Assembly: GCF_000507145.1 (NCBI RefSeq)
Contig: NZ_AYTO01000034.1
Span: 1 to 64,000, forward strand
Source: Bacillus tequilensis KCTC 13622
Lineage (GTDB): Bacteria; Bacillota; Bacilli; Bacillales; Bacillaceae
Length of the DNA stretch: 64,000 nucleotides
Direction of reading: 5' to 3'
Position numbers and translations under genes: made by a program. The notes under the pieces are model-generated. The model was not told where the DNA came from. It saw nothing but the letters and a program-made list of their open reading frames with translations, and made no database searches. This document shows, one piece after another, positions 18,815 to 29,111 of the stretch. Within the stretch, counting starts at the first letter, position 1; each line of letters begins with the position of its first letter.

Positions 18815-20149
18815 TCATGTTGTTTTATGCCCGGCTGCTTCCAATAGCAAATCAGCCAGGTGAACGGCTCTGACTTTACCGTTTAGTCCTTCGCGTTCAA
18901 TCCCGAGCTTCATCTGCAGCAGGCAGCCGGGATTTGCTGTTACTATGAGGATCGCTTCGGTTGCTTTGACGGCAGCCATTTTACTGTCCAGTATTTTCAT
19001 AGACATCTCTGCTTCCACGATGTTATAAATTCCCGCTGATCCGCAGCAGCTGTCCGCTTTATCCATTTCTCTGAAATCGGCTCCCTTGATGCTTTGAAGG
19101 AGCTGGCGGGGCTCAAGCGACGTATGCATCACATTTCTTAGGTGGCATGAATCTTGATAGGTAATGACCTGAGGCGTCTTGAGCGCTAAGTCCATTTGCT
19201 GAAAATCGAGTTCAACCAATACGGACGAAAAATCCTTCAGCTTCTGAACAAAAGCGGCGGCCCGCTCCGACCACTCGGGATCATCCTTCAGCAAATGATC
19301 ATATTCAGTGAGAAAGGCTCCGCATCCTCCCGCGTTTGTAATGACAGCATCCACGTCTAACGCTTCAAAAGCAGCGATATTTTGTTTCGCGAGCTCTTTG
19401 CCCGCGTTTTTTTCACCGCTGTGTCCGTGCAGCGCCCCGCAGCAAACCTGTTCAGAAGGGATGACAATATCGCAGCCTGCCAGCTGCAAAAGCTTCAATG
19501 TGGCATTGTTGGTCGGTAAAAACATGGTATCCATTAAGCAGCCCGAAAAAAAGGCGACCCGTTTTTTTCTGAGGCCAATGGACGGCAGCAAACGCGGCCG
19601 ATGCTTCATGTCTTTGCTTTTGGGAACATCGGGAAGAACAGCTTCCATCGTCCGCAAATGCTCAGGCAGGACGCGAAGCATACCGGTTTTACGAACAGCG
19701 GATTGCAGTCCTGAGCGCTGATACAAACCGATAAGGCTAACAGCTGAGCGCATGCGGTTTTGATGCGGAAACAGCTCGTGGAAAGCCGCCTTTCGCATGA
19801 CGCGCGCCCCGATCGAGTGTTTTTTATTTTGGTGGATAATATCTCTCGCTTCCTCAAGGAGCTGTCCGTATTTCACGCCTGACGGGCATACGGGCTCACA
19901 GGCGCGGCAGCCGAGGCAAAGTGACAGCGAACGTTCGACGTCTTCATCCGGTTCAATCTGACCGTCTGTTACGGCTTTCATTAAGGCGATGCGCCCGCGC
20001 GGAGAGTGAGTTTCCTGAAAACCTGATTCGATATAGGTCGGACAGGAAGGAAGGCAGAAGCCGCAGCGCATACAATTCAACAGCTCGCCTTCATCCATGC
20101 GCTCTTTAAACTCATCTTGGATCTGTTTCATTTCTTTTTCTCTTGTCAT
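18815..20149 (-). CDS. glcF: Glycolate oxidase iron-sulfur subunit
   Basis: The electron-transfer subunit of glycolate oxidase, passing electrons from the GlcD flavin toward the respiratory chain. The 444-residue protein has two 4Fe-4S clusters near the N-terminus (CMRCGFCLPSCP and CLGCRACEPVCP) and two cysteine-rich CCG domains (CCGALHGHSG, CCGSAGIYN). Its ATG overlaps the glcD stop by four bases, so the two are coupled. A further glc subunit such as GlcE is not seen here. Confidence 0.9.
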   Translation of the reverse strand: MTREKEMKQIQDEFKERMDEGELLNCMRCGFCLPSCPTYIESGFQETHSPRGRIALMKAVTDGQIEPDEDVERSLSLCLGCRACEPVCPSGVKYGQLLEEARDIIHQNKKHSIGARVMRKAAFHELFPHQNRMRSAVSLIGLYQRSGLQSAVRKTGMLRVLPEHLRTMEAVLPDVPKSKDMKHRPRLLPSIGLRKKRVAFFSGCLMDTMFLPTNNATLKLLQLAGCDIVIPSEQVCCGALHGHSGEKNAGKELAKQNIAAFEALDVDAVITNAGGCGAFLTEYDHLLKDDPEWSERAAAFVQKLKDFSSVLVELDFQQMDLALKTPQVITYQDSCHLRNVMHTSLEPRQLLQSIKGADFREMDKADSCCGSAGIYNIVEAEMSMKILDSKMAAVKATEAILIVTANPGCLLQMKLGIEREGLNGKVRAVHLADLLLEAAGHKTT

Positions 20150-21558
20150 CTTTCCGTCACCACACGTTTTCTCGCATCTTTCGCAAATACTTTGCCCGGA
20201 TTTAATATGTTTCGGGGATCAAATGCAGCCTTCAACGCTTTCATCGCATCAATGCCTTCTTTTTTCAGCTTCATTTCCAAGTAAGGCGCTTTCATGGCCC
20301 CGACTCCATGCTCTCCAGTTATCGTGCCGCCAAGTTCAATCGCTTTCTCAAAAATCTCGGCAAAAGCATGTTCGACACGCTCCATTTCATCCTTATTTCT
20401 AATGTCTGTCGTGCATGTCGGGTGAAGGTTTCCGTCTCCCGCATGGCCGAAGGTGCAGATGGAAATATCGTATTTAGCGGCAATATCGTTAATGGCTTTT
20501 ACCATATTGGCGATTTCTGAGCGAGGAACAGTGGCATCCTCTAAAATGGTTGTCGGCTTGAGGCGGGCGAGAGCAGAAAGTGCAGAACGCCGGGCTTCAG
20601 TCAGGGCAAACGCTTCCGCTTCTGTTTGTGCGGTCTGAACGGAGACGGCGTCGCCTTTTTTACAAATCGCCTCAATCTTTTCCATATCCCGTGCAACGGT
20701 TTCAAGCGGTCCGTCCTGCTCAATTAATAGCACCGCCTTTGCGTTTGTCGGAAGGCCGATTTTGGCATAATCCTCAATCACCAAAAGCGTGGGCTGGTCG
20801 AGAAATTCGAGCGTGGCGGGTATGATTTTAGCGGCAATGATGTCTGACACCGTTTGAGCAGCGGCATCGATATTTTCATAAAGGGCAAGCAGCGTCTTCT
20901 TAGTTTTCGGCTTTGGAACAAGTTTGACGATGGCTTCTGTCACAATACCGAGTGTTCCTTCTGAGCCGACAAAAAGGCGTGTGAGATCGTATCCAGCCAC
21001 ATCTTTTGCGAGCTTTCCCCCGGTGCGGATGACGTCTCCGTTTGCGAGGACAACCTCCAGGCCCATGACATAGTCGCGGGTGACGCCATATTTTAAGCCG
21101 CGGAGCCCGCCGGAATTTTCATTGATGTTTCCGCCTATGGTTGATATTTTCATAGAACTCGGATCAGGCGGATAAAATAACCCTTTGCTTTCAACCGCAC
21201 GGATCATATCCAGCGTAATGACGCCCGGCTGGACTGTCGCGGTCAAATTTTCTTCATCAATCTTAAGAATCCGGTTCATATGCTTAAAGAGAAGCACAAG
21301 CCCGCCTTCAGTCGGGCACGTGCCGCCGCACAGGTTTGTCCCTGATCCTCTTGGAACGATCGGAACTTGATGTTCGCTGCAAATCGTTAACACTCGCGAT
21401 ACTTCATCGGTATTCCGCGGTGCAATCACGGCATCAGGCATTGATTGAAACTGCGGTGTCGCATCATATGAATAGACGAGGCGGCCGGCGTTGGAGTCAT
21501 CAAAGTTTTCCGGTCCGACGATTTGGATCAGCTGTTCTTTTATATCTTTTGTGATCAT
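20146..21558 (-). CDS. glcD: Glycolate oxidase FAD subunit
   Basis: Oxidises glycolate, or related 2-hydroxy acids, to the keto acid using FAD. The 470-residue protein shows the FAD-binding PCMH domain (VPRGSGTNLCGGTCP and ISTIGGNINENSGG) and the C-terminal oxidase domain ending GEHGVGAMKAPYL and DPRNILNPGKVF. The start is ATG 21558 with AGGGGGATGG upstream; a longer frame exists to 21615 but lacks a ribosome site. A cre-like site overlaps the leader. Downstream of the CdaR-type regulator ysfB on the same strand, suggesting ysfB controls it. Confidence 0.9.
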   Translation of the reverse strand: MITKDIKEQLIQIVGPENFDDSNAGRLVYSYDATPQFQSMPDAVIAPRNTDEVSRVLTICSEHQVPIVPRGSGTNLCGGTCPTEGGLVLLFKHMNRILKIDEENLTATVQPGVITLDMIRAVESKGLFYPPDPSSMKISTIGGNINENSGGLRGLKYGVTRDYVMGLEVVLANGDVIRTGGKLAKDVAGYDLTRLFVGSEGTLGIVTEAIVKLVPKPKTKKTLLALYENIDAAAQTVSDIIAAKIIPATLEFLDQPTLLVIEDYAKIGLPTNAKAVLLIEQDGPLETVARDMEKIEAICKKGDAVSVQTAQTEAEAFALTEARRSALSALARLKPTTILEDATVPRSEIANMVKAINDIAAKYDISICTFGHAGDGNLHPTCTTDIRNKDEMERVEHAFAEIFEKAIELGGTITGEHGVGAMKAPYLEMKLKKEGIDAMKALKAAFDPRNILNPGKVFAKDARKRVVTER

Positions 21559-21576
21559 TACACCCATCCCCCTGTC

Positions 21577-21590
21577 AAAAAACGCTTTCA
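21577..21590 (-). promoter_or_regulatory. Possible cre before glcDF
   Basis: On the minus strand TGAAAGCGTTTTTT matches 12 of 14 cre positions, 19-32 bp before the glcD start and touching its ribosome site. Catabolite repression of glycolate use is plausible but inferred. Confidence 0.5.
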
Positions 21591-21660
21591 ATCTATTGTA
21601 AAAGAAAAAAAGCAAACTCTTCTATAGAGGAATACACAAAAAATGAAACTGTAAATCTCT

Positions 21661-22767
21661 CTATTTTGTGTTTTGATCTAAAAAATAGAGTGCGACATAC
21701 ATCGCGGCAATATCCTCTGTACGGCCAAAACGCAAACCTGTCAGCTGTTCAGCTTTAGACAGGCGATAACGCAATGTATTGATGTGAATATGCATGTCTG
21801 CTGCGGTTTGTTTCAAAGACAAATCGAGATGAAAAAAAGTCCGTATCGTATTCATAAGCTCGTGATGCTCTAGCGCCTCACGGAATACTCTTTGCGGAAA
21901 TTCATTTCTGGTTCCTTGGCTGATCTCCTCCAGGCACATATCAAGCTTCAAATCCTCCTCGAATATGGGCGTTTTTCGCTTAAGGCTGACAGCCAGCGCT
22001 TTTTCCGCTTGTTCGTATGAGTCTGTCAGGCTGGAGGCTGCGACAGCCCTCCCGGCGCCAGCGGCTGCAAATTGCTTGTTTGCGGTATGAGCAAACGAAC
22101 AAATGTGAGAGAGCTGCTGCAAAAGCCGATCTCTATGTTCATGCTTTGGCACTTCATGATTAATCAGAATCCGTTCATTTCCCCATCTGATGAACAAATC
22201 TGAAGGGTACGCGGATTTCCAAATATGTGTCATTTGCTTGATATCATGAGGCGACCATTCATACCCTTGAATCAGAATCATTCGTCGCCGGGAGGAAAGG
22301 TCAATTCCAAGAAGCTGGGCTTTCTCAAGAAAACCGGGAGACCATTCTTTTAATTGCAGCCAATCGATCATAAAGGACTCCAGCATTCTCTCACGCCATT
22401 GAGACTGCTCCAAATGCCACGATTCCTTAATGAACAGCTCTGTCATTTTCCGAAGCAGTTCCCCGTAAGGCCGAATCTCAGCGGGCTCACCTGTCAGCCC
22501 GAAGACGGCGATCACATCACGGTCAGAAAAAACAGGAAGATTCAGCCCTGCCTTCACTCCTTTTAATCTCTTTTCATCTTCTTTTGTGATAATGACATTG
22601 CGTTTTTCATTTGCGCAGATGAGCGCTCCTTCATGAAATTGTCCGACCCGCTCATCATCTGTGCTTGCCATAATAAGACCGTCTGTGTTCACAATAATGA
22701 CTTCGCGTTGGTACATTTTTTTGACTTCAGCAATGATTTTTTTCGCTAATAACGGCTGTAAAAACAT
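21661..22767 (-). CDS. ysfB: CdaR-family transcriptional regulator YsfB
   Basis: A 368-residue regulator with an N-terminal sugar-diacid recognition domain (about 1-135, MFLQPLLAKKIIAEVKKMYQ) and a C-terminal PucR-type helix-turn-helix (about 310-360, QTAADMHIHINTLRYRLSKA). Relatives sense glycerate or sugar acids and activate transport or oxidation genes. The next genes downstream on the same strand are glcDF, so glycolate or glycerate metabolism is the likely target. ATG 22767 is preferred because GAGGGGG sits just upstream. Confidence 0.85.
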   Translation of the reverse strand: MFLQPLLAKKIIAEVKKMYQREVIIVNTDGLIMASTDDERVGQFHEGALICANEKRNVIITKEDEKRLKGVKAGLNLPVFSDRDVIAVFGLTGEPAEIRPYGELLRKMTELFIKESWHLEQSQWRERMLESFMIDWLQLKEWSPGFLEKAQLLGIDLSSRRRMILIQGYEWSPHDIKQMTHIWKSAYPSDLFIRWGNERILINHEVPKHEHRDRLLQQLSHICSFAHTANKQFAAAGAGRAVAASSLTDSYEQAEKALAVSLKRKTPIFEEDLKLDMCLEEISQGTRNEFPQRVFREALEHHELMNTIRTFFHLDLSLKQTAADMHIHINTLRYRLSKAEQLTGLRFGRTEDIAAMYVALYFLDQNTK

Positions 22768-22801
22768 GGCGATCCCCCTCATCATGCTTTTATTATATAA
22801 G

Positions 22802-22829
22802 AAAAAAACCGGGCGCTGTCACCCGGTTT
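22802..22829 (-). terminator. sspI terminator
   Basis: Eight-bp stem AAACCGGG with CCCGGTTT, then TTTTTTT on the minus strand. Confidence 0.82.
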
Positions 22830-22835
22830 CCTGTC

Positions 22836-23051
22836 TTACTGGACGGGTTTTAATCCGCCTTCAAGCGTTTTTAGCATTTCGTTTTTCTCACTATCAGACG
22901 CGTGCTGCCAAATGACTTCGAATAAAACGCCGAGTCCCGGAAGCATTTTTTCTTCACCGCTTTGAATCGCATCCACAATGGTATGCTCAAGCTGCTCCTG
23001 ATTATTGCCGGTTACATTGCTTATGACGGCATGACGTAAATTAAGATCCAT
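22836..23051 (-). CDS. sspI: Small acid-soluble spore protein I
   Basis: A 71-residue minor spore-core protein of the SspI family ([20 protein letters not shown] at the start, EGGLKPVQ at the end). Such proteins are made in the forespore under sigma-G and accumulate in the spore core; the molecular role is unclear. AAAAGGAGCG is the ribosome site. I could not find a convincing sigma-G promoter at the right spacing. Monocistronic, divergent from ysgA. Confidence 0.92.
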   Translation of the reverse strand: MDLNLRHAVISNVTGNNQEQLEHTIVDAIQSGEEKMLPGLGVLFEVIWQHASDSEKNEMLKTLEGGLKPVQ

Positions 23052-23105
23052 GTAAAACGCTCCTTTTTTTAAAATGTGATACGTATATTCTAGCCCTCCA
23101 CCTGG

Positions 23106-23134
23106 TTTATTATGTGCCGTTCTTGCGATATAAT
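23106..23134 (+). promoter_or_regulatory. Possible ysgA promoter
   Basis: TATAAT at 23129-23134 with a weak TTTATT 17 bp upstream. It lies 36 bp before the ysgA start codon. Confidence 0.4.
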
Positions 23135-23169
23135 AACAGCATGTTAAAAAAAGGAGAGCCACACAGACA

Positions 23170-23916
23170 GTGAAACAAATAGAATCTGCAAAAAACCAAA
23201 AAGTGAAGGATTGGAAAAAGCTTCACACAAAAAAAGAACGGATAAAAACGAATACATTCCTGATAGAGGGAGAACATCTTGTTGAAGAGGCGCTTAAGAG
23301 CCCGGGAACGGTGAAGGAAATCCTTGTAAAGGATGAAACGAAAATTCCGGCAGATCTTGATGTAAGCATCGAGTGCTGCGTGCTGAGTGAAGATGCGTTT
23401 TCAGCTGTTACAGAAACTGAAACGCCGCAGCAGATTGCCGCTGTGTGCCATATGCCTGAAGAAAAACTGGCGTCACCACGGCGGGTGCTGCTGATTGACG
23501 CTGTTCAAGACCCGGGAAACCTCGGCACAATGATTCGAACGGCAGATGCGGCCGGTTTAGATGCGGTTGTGCTCGGTGACGGCACAGCGGACGCTTATAA
23601 CGGAAAAACGCTGCGATCCGCGCAAGGTTCTCACTTTCATATTCCCGTGGTGAGAAAAAACCTGCATACCTATGTGGATGAATTAAAGGCGGAGGGCGTA
23701 AAAGTGTACGGGACTGCGCTGCAAAACGGAGCACCTTACCGGGATATGTCTCAGGCTGAATCCTTTGCGCTCATTGTCGGAAATGAAGGTGCGGGGGTGG
23801 ATGCTGGATTGCTGGAAAAAACGGATTTGAACTTGTATGTGCCGCTTTACGGACAGGCTGAATCACTGAACGTTGCGATTGCGGCCGCCATCCTCGTATA
23901 CCACTTGCGAGGATAG
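23170..23916 (+). CDS. ysgA: TrmH/SpoU-family RNA 2'-O-methyltransferase YsgA
   Basis: A 248-residue SPOUT-fold methyltransferase with an N-terminal SpoU substrate-binding domain ([15 protein letters not shown]) and the trefoil-knot catalytic domain. The three SpoU motifs are visible: [16 protein letters not shown] (motif 1), [11 protein letters not shown] (motif 2) and [19 protein letters not shown] (motif 3). The RNA target, rRNA or tRNA, cannot be read from sequence. Start GTG 23170; AAGGAG lies a little farther upstream than usual. Precedes the pheST T-box. Confidence 0.88.
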   Translation: MKQIESAKNQKVKDWKKLHTKKERIKTNTFLIEGEHLVEEALKSPGTVKEILVKDETKIPADLDVSIECCVLSEDAFSAVTETETPQQIAAVCHMPEEKLASPRRVLLIDAVQDPGNLGTMIRTADAAGLDAVVLGDGTADAYNGKTLRSAQGSHFHIPVVRKNLHTYVDELKAEGVKVYGTALQNGAPYRDMSQAESFALIVGNEGAGVDAGLLEKTDLNLYVPLYGQAESLNVAIAAAILVYHLRG

Positions 23917-23918
23917 TA

Positions 23919-23947
23919 TTGCGTCAAGCAGTGGATTTCTCTATAAT
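23919..23947 (+). promoter_or_regulatory. pheST promoter
   Basis: TTGCGT (23919-23924) and TATAAT (23942-23947) with a 17-bp spacer, overlapping the region just after the ysgA stop. Start predicted near 23954. Confidence 0.7.
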
Positions 23948-23953
23948 AGAACA

Positions 23954-24221
23954 TAATATTTCAAAAACCGTGACAGAGGACCTCAATTTCTGATCAACTG
24001 CTTTCCAGGGAGAAAATGCCGCTGACTGAGAGCATTTTTAATGCAGCCGGAAATTGGCTTCACCTCTTGAGTTGTCACCGGGACCGCGCACCTTGCGCGT
24101 AAAGGTGAACCGGAATCTGATTCCGTTATGTCAATGAAGCTGACGACAGCATCAGTCTGTCTGAAATAAGGGTGGTACCGCGGCCACAACTCGTCCCTTG
24201 TATAAGGGGCGGGTTTTTTTT
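23954..24221 (+). ncRNA. T-box leader sensing tRNA-Phe
   Basis: The diagnostic T-box AAGGGTGGTACCGCG is at 24168-24182. Stem I closes by AGAGG pairing with CCTCT, and the specifier loop holds TTC at 24059-24061, a Phe codon. The terminator is 24188-24215 with eight T. Uncharged tRNA-Phe should stabilise the antiterminator and let pheST be transcribed. Confidence 0.92.
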
Positions 24222-24271
24222 GTTTTCAAAAAGACATATGACGGTTTGTTTACATAAAAGGAGGATGCAAA

Positions 24272-25306
24272 ATGGAAGAAAAGCTAAAACAGCTGGAACA
24301 AGAAGCTTTAGAACAAGTAGAAGCGGCAAGCTCACTAAAGGTTGTCAATGATATTCGGGTGCAGTATCTCGGTAAAAAAGGGCCGATTACAGAAGTGCTT
24401 CGCGGTATGGGCAAACTTTCTGCTGAGGAACGTCCGAAAATGGGCGCGCTCGCGAACGAGGTAAGAGAGCGTATCGCCAATGCGATTGCTGTCAAAAACG
24501 AAAAGCTTGAAGAAGAGGAAATGAAGCAGAAGCTTGCGGGACAGACAATCGACGTCACGCTGCCCGGGAACCCTGTCGCAGTCGGCAGCCGCCATCCGCT
24601 CACTGTTGTCATTGAAGAAATTGAAGATTTATTTATCGGCATGGGCTACACAGTTGAGGAAGGACCTGAAGTTGAAACGGATTACTACAATTTCGAATCG
24701 CTCAACCTGCCGAAAGAACACCCTGCGCGCGATATGCAGGACAGCTTTTACATCACAGAGGAGACTTTGATGAGAACGCAAACCTCTCCTGTGCAGACAC
24801 GGACGATGGAAAAGCACAAAGGAAAAGGGCCGGTAAAAATCATTTGTCCGGGTAAAGTGTACCGCCGCGATAACGATGATGCGACGCACTCTCACCAATT
24901 TATGCAAATTGAAGGGCTTGTCGTAGACAAAAACATCAGCATGAGTGATTTAAAAGGAACGCTTGAACTCGTTGCGAAAAAAATGTTCGGGCAAGACCGT
25001 GAAATCAGACTCCGCCCAAGCTTCTTCCCGTTTACTGAGCCTTCAGTAGAAGTGGACGTGACATGCTTTAAATGCGGAGGAAACGGCTGCTCAGTATGTA
25101 AAGGAACAGGCTGGATCGAAATTCTCGGCGCCGGCATGGTTCACCCGAACGTACTTACAATGGCTGGCTTTGATCCGAAGGAATATCAAGGTTTCGCATT
25201 CGGAATGGGTGTTGAGCGCATCGCGATGCTGAAATACGGCATTGATGATATCCGCCACTTCTATACAAACGATGTCAGATTTATTTCGCAGTTTAAACAG
25301 GCGTAA
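24272..25306 (+). CDS. pheS: Phenylalanyl-tRNA synthetase alpha subunit
   Basis: Catalytic subunit of the alpha2-beta2 enzyme that charges tRNA-Phe. The 344-residue protein has an N-terminal coiled coil (about 1-90) and a class II core with motif 2 ([20 protein letters not shown]) and motif 3 ([17 protein letters not shown]). A Cys cluster ([17 protein letters not shown]) lies in between, as in other Bacillus enzymes. AAAGGAGGATG precedes the ATG; pheT follows by 15 bp. Confidence 0.96.
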   Translation: MEEKLKQLEQEALEQVEAASSLKVVNDIRVQYLGKKGPITEVLRGMGKLSAEERPKMGALANEVRERIANAIAVKNEKLEEEEMKQKLAGQTIDVTLPGNPVAVGSRHPLTVVIEEIEDLFIGMGYTVEEGPEVETDYYNFESLNLPKEHPARDMQDSFYITEETLMRTQTSPVQTRTMEKHKGKGPVKIICPGKVYRRDNDDATHSHQFMQIEGLVVDKNISMSDLKGTLELVAKKMFGQDREIRLRPSFFPFTEPSVEVDVTCFKCGGNGCSVCKGTGWIEILGAGMVHPNVLTMAGFDPKEYQGFAFGMGVERIAMLKYGIDDIRHFYTNDVRFISQFKQA

Positions 25307-25321
25307 GAGGAGGATGCTAGG

Positions 25322-27736
25322 ATGTTTGTTTCTTATAAATGGTTAGAGGATTATGTTGATCTAAAAGGCATGGACCCGGCTGTTCTTGCTGAGAAAATTA
25401 CAAGAGCCGGCATTGAGGTTGAAGGAATTGAATACAAAGGAGAAGGCATGAAAGGCGTTGTTATCGGACATGTGCTGGAACGTGAGCAGCATCCGAATGC
25501 TGATAAGCTGAATAAGTGCCTTGTGGATATCGGAGCGGAAGCCCCTGTGCAAATCATTTGCGGCGCGCCGAATGTGGATAAAGGACAAAAAGTCGCGGTG
25601 GCAACAGTCGGAGCGGTGCTGCCGGGCAATTTCAAAATCAAAAAAGCAAAGCTTCGCGGTGAAGAATCAAACGGCATGATCTGTTCTTTACAGGAGCTTG
25701 GCATTGAAAGCAAGCTTGTGGCAAAAGAGTATGCGGAAGGCATTTTCGTATTCCCGAATGACGCTGAAACAGGAAGCGATGCCTTAGCTGCTTTACAGCT
25801 TGACGATGCGATCCTTGAGCTTGGTTTAACGCCAAACCGCGCGGATGCCATGAACATGCTTGGTGTTGCTTACGAGGTTGCGGCGATTTTAGACACAGAG
25901 GTAAAACTTCCGCAAACGGATTATCCGGCTGCGTCTGAACAAGCATCTGACTACATCACTGTTAAAATTGAAGATCAGGAAGCAAACCCGCTGTATGCGG
26001 CAAAAATCATTAAAAATGTCACGATTGCGCCGTCACCGCTTTGGATGCAGACGAAGCTGATGAATGCAGGCATTCGCCCGCACAACAACGTCGTCGACAT
26101 CACAAACTTTGTCCTATTGGAATACGGCCAGCCGCTTCACGCGTTTGATTATGACAAATTCGGCTCCAAAGAAGTCGTCGTAAGAAAAGCAGCTGAAAAT
26201 GAAATGATCGTAACTCTTGATGATCAAGAACGTAAGCTGTCTGCCGATCACCTTGTCATTACAAACGGAACGAAAGCGCAAGCTGTTGCCGGTGTCATGG
26301 GAGGAGCAGAGTCAGAAGTTCAGGAAGATACGAAAACGATTTTGCTTGAGGCTGCGTACTTCAACGGACAGACAGTTCGTAAGGCTTCCAAAGACCTTGG
26401 CTTGAGAAGTGAATCAAGTGTAAGATTTGAAAAAGGCATTGACCCGGCACGTGTACGTCTTGCGGCAGAACGGGCTGCACAGCTGATCCATCTGTATGCC
26501 GGCGGTGAAGTGCTCACTGGAACAGTTGAAGAAGATCACCTGACAATCGAAGCGAATCACATTCACGTTTCTGCTGACAAAGTGAGCAGCGTTCTCGGCA
26601 TGACAATCAGCAAAGAAGAACTGATCAGCATTTATAAGCGTCTCGGTTTTACGGTCGGTGAAGCGGCAGATCTTCTCGTAGTGACCGTTCCATCACGCCG
26701 CGGTGACATTACAATCGAAGAGGACTTAATAGAAGAAGCGGCAAGGCTGTACGGCTATGATAACATTCCGTCTACGCTTCCTGAGACAGGGGGAACAACA
26801 GGGGGGTTAACGCCATATCAGGCAAAACGCCGTAAAGTCAGACGCTTCCTAGAAGGTGCGGGCTTGTCACAAGCCATCACTTACTCACTGACAAATGAGA
26901 AAAAAGCGGCCGCGTTTGCGATTGAAAAATCACTTAATACCGTGCTTGCGCTTCCGATGAGTGAAGAAAGAAGCATTCTGAGACACAGTCTTGTTCCGAA
27001 TCTGCTTGATTCTGTTTCTTACAACCTCGCGAGACAGACTGACTCAGTCGCACTGTATGAAGTCGGCTCCGTTTTCCTGACGAAGGAAGAGGACACAAAA
27101 CCTGTTGAAACAGAGCGCGTGGCAGGAGCTGTTACAGGATTATGGCGCAAGCAGCTGTGGCAGGGCGAGAAAAAACCGGTTGATTTCTTTGTCGCCAAAG
27201 GAATTGTAGAAGGGCTGTTAGACAAACTAAACGTACTCGACAGCATTGAATTTGTTCAATCTGAACGCAAACAGCTGCACCCGGGCAGAACAGCGAACAT
27301 TCTATTGAATGGTTCTCTTATCGGCTTCATCGGCCAAGTCCATCCTTCATTGGAAAAAGAACTCGATATAAAAGAGACATACGTGTTTGAACTTGATCTT
27401 CATGCGTTGCTCGCAGCGAATACAGCGCCGCTTGTTTACACGGCGATTCCAAAATATCCGTCTGTGACACGTGATATCGCGCTTGTCACAGATAAATGCG
27501 TCACAAGCGGCCAGCTTGAGAGAGTCATTAAAGAGGCTGGGGGCAAGCTCTTGAAAGAAGTATCCGTCTTTGACGTATACGAAGGCGAGCATATGGAGGA
27601 AGGCAAAAAGTCAGTCGCGTTCTCACTCCAGTATGTCAACCCTGAACAAACACTGACTGAAGAAGAAGTGACAAAGGCGCACAGCAAAGTGCTGAAAGCG
27701 TTAGAAGACACATATCAGGCTGTTTTGAGAGGCTGA
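25322..27736 (+). CDS. pheT: Phenylalanyl-tRNA synthetase beta subunit
   Basis: An 804-residue partner of PheS. Domains in order: N-terminal tRNA-binding OB fold (about 40-150, [19 protein letters not shown]), the B3/B4 editing region with the conserved [10 protein letters not shown], a B5 DNA-binding-like domain (about 410-480), the catalytic-like core, and the FDX-ACB anticodon-binding domain at the end ([14 protein letters not shown]). Ribosome site AAGAGGAGGATGC. Transcribed with pheS under the Phe T-box. Confidence 0.96.
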   Translation: MFVSYKWLEDYVDLKGMDPAVLAEKITRAGIEVEGIEYKGEGMKGVVIGHVLEREQHPNADKLNKCLVDIGAEAPVQIICGAPNVDKGQKVAVATVGAVLPGNFKIKKAKLRGEESNGMICSLQELGIESKLVAKEYAEGIFVFPNDAETGSDALAALQLDDAILELGLTPNRADAMNMLGVAYEVAAILDTEVKLPQTDYPAASEQASDYITVKIEDQEANPLYAAKIIKNVTIAPSPLWMQTKLMNAGIRPHNNVVDITNFVLLEYGQPLHAFDYDKFGSKEVVVRKAAENEMIVTLDDQERKLSADHLVITNGTKAQAVAGVMGGAESEVQEDTKTILLEAAYFNGQTVRKASKDLGLRSESSVRFEKGIDPARVRLAAERAAQLIHLYAGGEVLTGTVEEDHLTIEANHIHVSADKVSSVLGMTISKEELISIYKRLGFTVGEAADLLVVTVPSRRGDITIEEDLIEEAARLYGYDNIPSTLPETGGTTGGLTPYQAKRRKVRRFLEGAGLSQAITYSLTNEKKAAAFAIEKSLNTVLALPMSEERSILRHSLVPNLLDSVSYNLARQTDSVALYEVGSVFLTKEEDTKPVETERVAGAVTGLWRKQLWQGEKKPVDFFVAKGIVEGLLDKLNVLDSIEFVQSERKQLHPGRTANILLNGSLIGFIGQVHPSLEKELDIKETYVFELDLHALLAANTAPLVYTAIPKYPSVTRDIALVTDKCVTSGQLERVIKEAGGKLLKEVSVFDVYEGEHMEEGKKSVAFSLQYVNPEQTLTEEEVTKAHSKVLKALEDTYQAVLRG

Positions 27737-27737
27737 T

Positions 27738-27773
27738 AAAAAAAGCTTGCAGATTTCTCTGCAAGCTTTTTTC
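27738..27773. terminator. Bidirectional terminator between pheT and rnhC
   Basis: Near-perfect 14-bp stem AAAAAAGCTTGCAG with CTGCAAGCTTTTTT, six-nt loop, with A-tract and T-tract on opposite sides. It ends at the rnhC stop. Confidence 0.87.
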
Positions 27774-28714
27774 TATGAACGTTTTTTTTCAGCAAGGCGC
27801 AGCGCTTTCTGCGTATTGGTAAAATGGAATTTTGTAAAGGTTCTGAGAGAGGATGCCCCTTTTTTGAGGATCAGCTTGGCAGCCGCTTCGTCCACGTGCG
27901 GACCGGCTCCTTTCGGAAGTGTCATTCCTGCCTCGCGCGACAGTTTATCCATTTCCATTAAAAACGAATATCTCGCTATGATGGAAGCAGCGGCGACAGA
28001 CAGGTGAATGCCTTCAGCCTTTGTGCTGAAATAGGTCCGCTCCTTCACAATGTCCCTGCCCTTTAAATGATTGAAGTAAATGCCTGGCTCAGCGAATTGG
28101 TCAATCAAAATGGCCTCAGGCTTTACTCCATCCATTTTTTTTAACAAATGGGTGATGGCTTGATTGTGCAGCAAAGCTTTCATTTTCCCTTGGCTCATGC
28201 CCTTTTCCTGCATGCTGTTGTACTTTTCGTTCTTTAACACCAGCAGGCTGTACGGAATGGTTTTGATCAGATTTCGGGCGATCTCAATGATTTGCGGATC
28301 CTTTAAGTCTTTAGAATCCTTCACACCGAGTTCCTTCATTAAAGGAAGCATCGTTTTGTCAACGTACGCGCATACAACTGTCATCGGTCCAAAGTAATCT
28401 CCGGTTCCAACCTCGTCAGAGCCGATAACAGACATTCCGGCGATACCTGCCGGAGGGGCATAGCGGGGATCAGCCGGCTTTTTGGCTGTTTTCTTCTTTT
28501 CTTGAGGCACTGCTGTTCCCCAGCGCGCGGATTCTGCCGCTGCGTTTTTTCCTTGAAACAAGACCTTGCCGGATTGATATGCTGTAATGGTACAGCCTGA
28601 CGGTTTCGCTTGAAAAACAGCTCCCTGCGGAGCAGAGGCGGTAAGCGAACCACTGTAAGCCGTTTTCATTTGGTCGATAGCAGACAACGATACTTTTATC
28701 ACAGAATGGGACAC
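27773..28714 (-). CDS. rnhC: Ribonuclease HIII
   Basis: Removes RNA from RNA-DNA hybrids such as R-loops and primers. The 313-residue protein has the TBP-like N-terminal domain (about 1-85) of HIII enzymes and the RNase H catalytic domain starting at GSDEVGTGDYFGP, where Asp100 and Glu101 are the first metal ligands. Further acidic residues are in DSKDLKD and LIDQFAEPG. Start is GTG 28714, with AAAGGAG upstream; the ATG 25 codons earlier falls outside the family alignment. Divergent from zapA. Confidence 0.93.
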   Translation of the reverse strand: MSHSVIKVSLSAIDQMKTAYSGSLTASAPQGAVFQAKPSGCTITAYQSGKVLFQGKNAAAESARWGTAVPQEKKKTAKKPADPRYAPPAGIAGMSVIGSDEVGTGDYFGPMTVVCAYVDKTMLPLMKELGVKDSKDLKDPQIIEIARNLIKTIPYSLLVLKNEKYNSMQEKGMSQGKMKALLHNQAITHLLKKMDGVKPEAILIDQFAEPGIYFNHLKGRDIVKERTYFSTKAEGIHLSVAAASIIARYSFLMEMDKLSREAGMTLPKGAGPHVDEAAAKLILKKGASSLRTFTKFHFTNTQKALRLAEKKRS

Positions 28715-28847
28715 GTAATAATCTCCTTTTTTTACACTTTTCGCTTTATATACCAGTGTATCATAACAGCTGGAGGCTCGTCTTTCCATTCATTTAATAA
28801 ACGTGTTATGATAAGAACTAGGATTCTCGCGGAATGGAGGAGAAACG

Positions 28848-29105
28848 TTGTCTGACGGCAAAAAAACAAAAACAACCGTTGACATTTACGGCCAGCACTT
28901 CACGATTATCGGTGAAGAAAGCAAAGCCCATATGAGGTATGTCGCCGGAATTGTTGATGATAAAATGAGAGAAATTAATGAAAAAAACCCATACCTTGAT
29001 ATAAATAAACTTGCAGTGCTGACAGCTGTAAATGTGGTACACGATTATGTCAAATTACAAGAGAAATATGAGAAACTGGAGCGTCAGCTTAAAGAAAAGG
29101 ATTGA
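28848..29105 (+). CDS. zapA: Cell division protein ZapA
   Basis: An 85-residue FtsZ-binding protein that bundles protofilaments and stabilises the Z ring. The family start (KKTKTTVDIYGQHFTIIGEE) and the C-terminal coiled-coil helix (VVHDYVKLQEKYEKLERQL) are present. The start is a TTG with GGAGGAG upstream. yshB follows six bases after the stop, so the two form an operon. Confidence 0.93.
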   Translation: MSDGKKTKTTVDIYGQHFTIIGEESKAHMRYVAGIVDDKMREINEKNPYLDINKLAVLTAVNVVHDYVKLQEKYEKLERQLKEKD

Positions 29106-29111
29106 ACAACT

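Noticed and set aside
23052..23110. Sigma-G promoter for sspI
   Set aside because: A CATTTTA-like -10 exists on the minus strand, but no fitting -35 lies 17-18 bp upstream.
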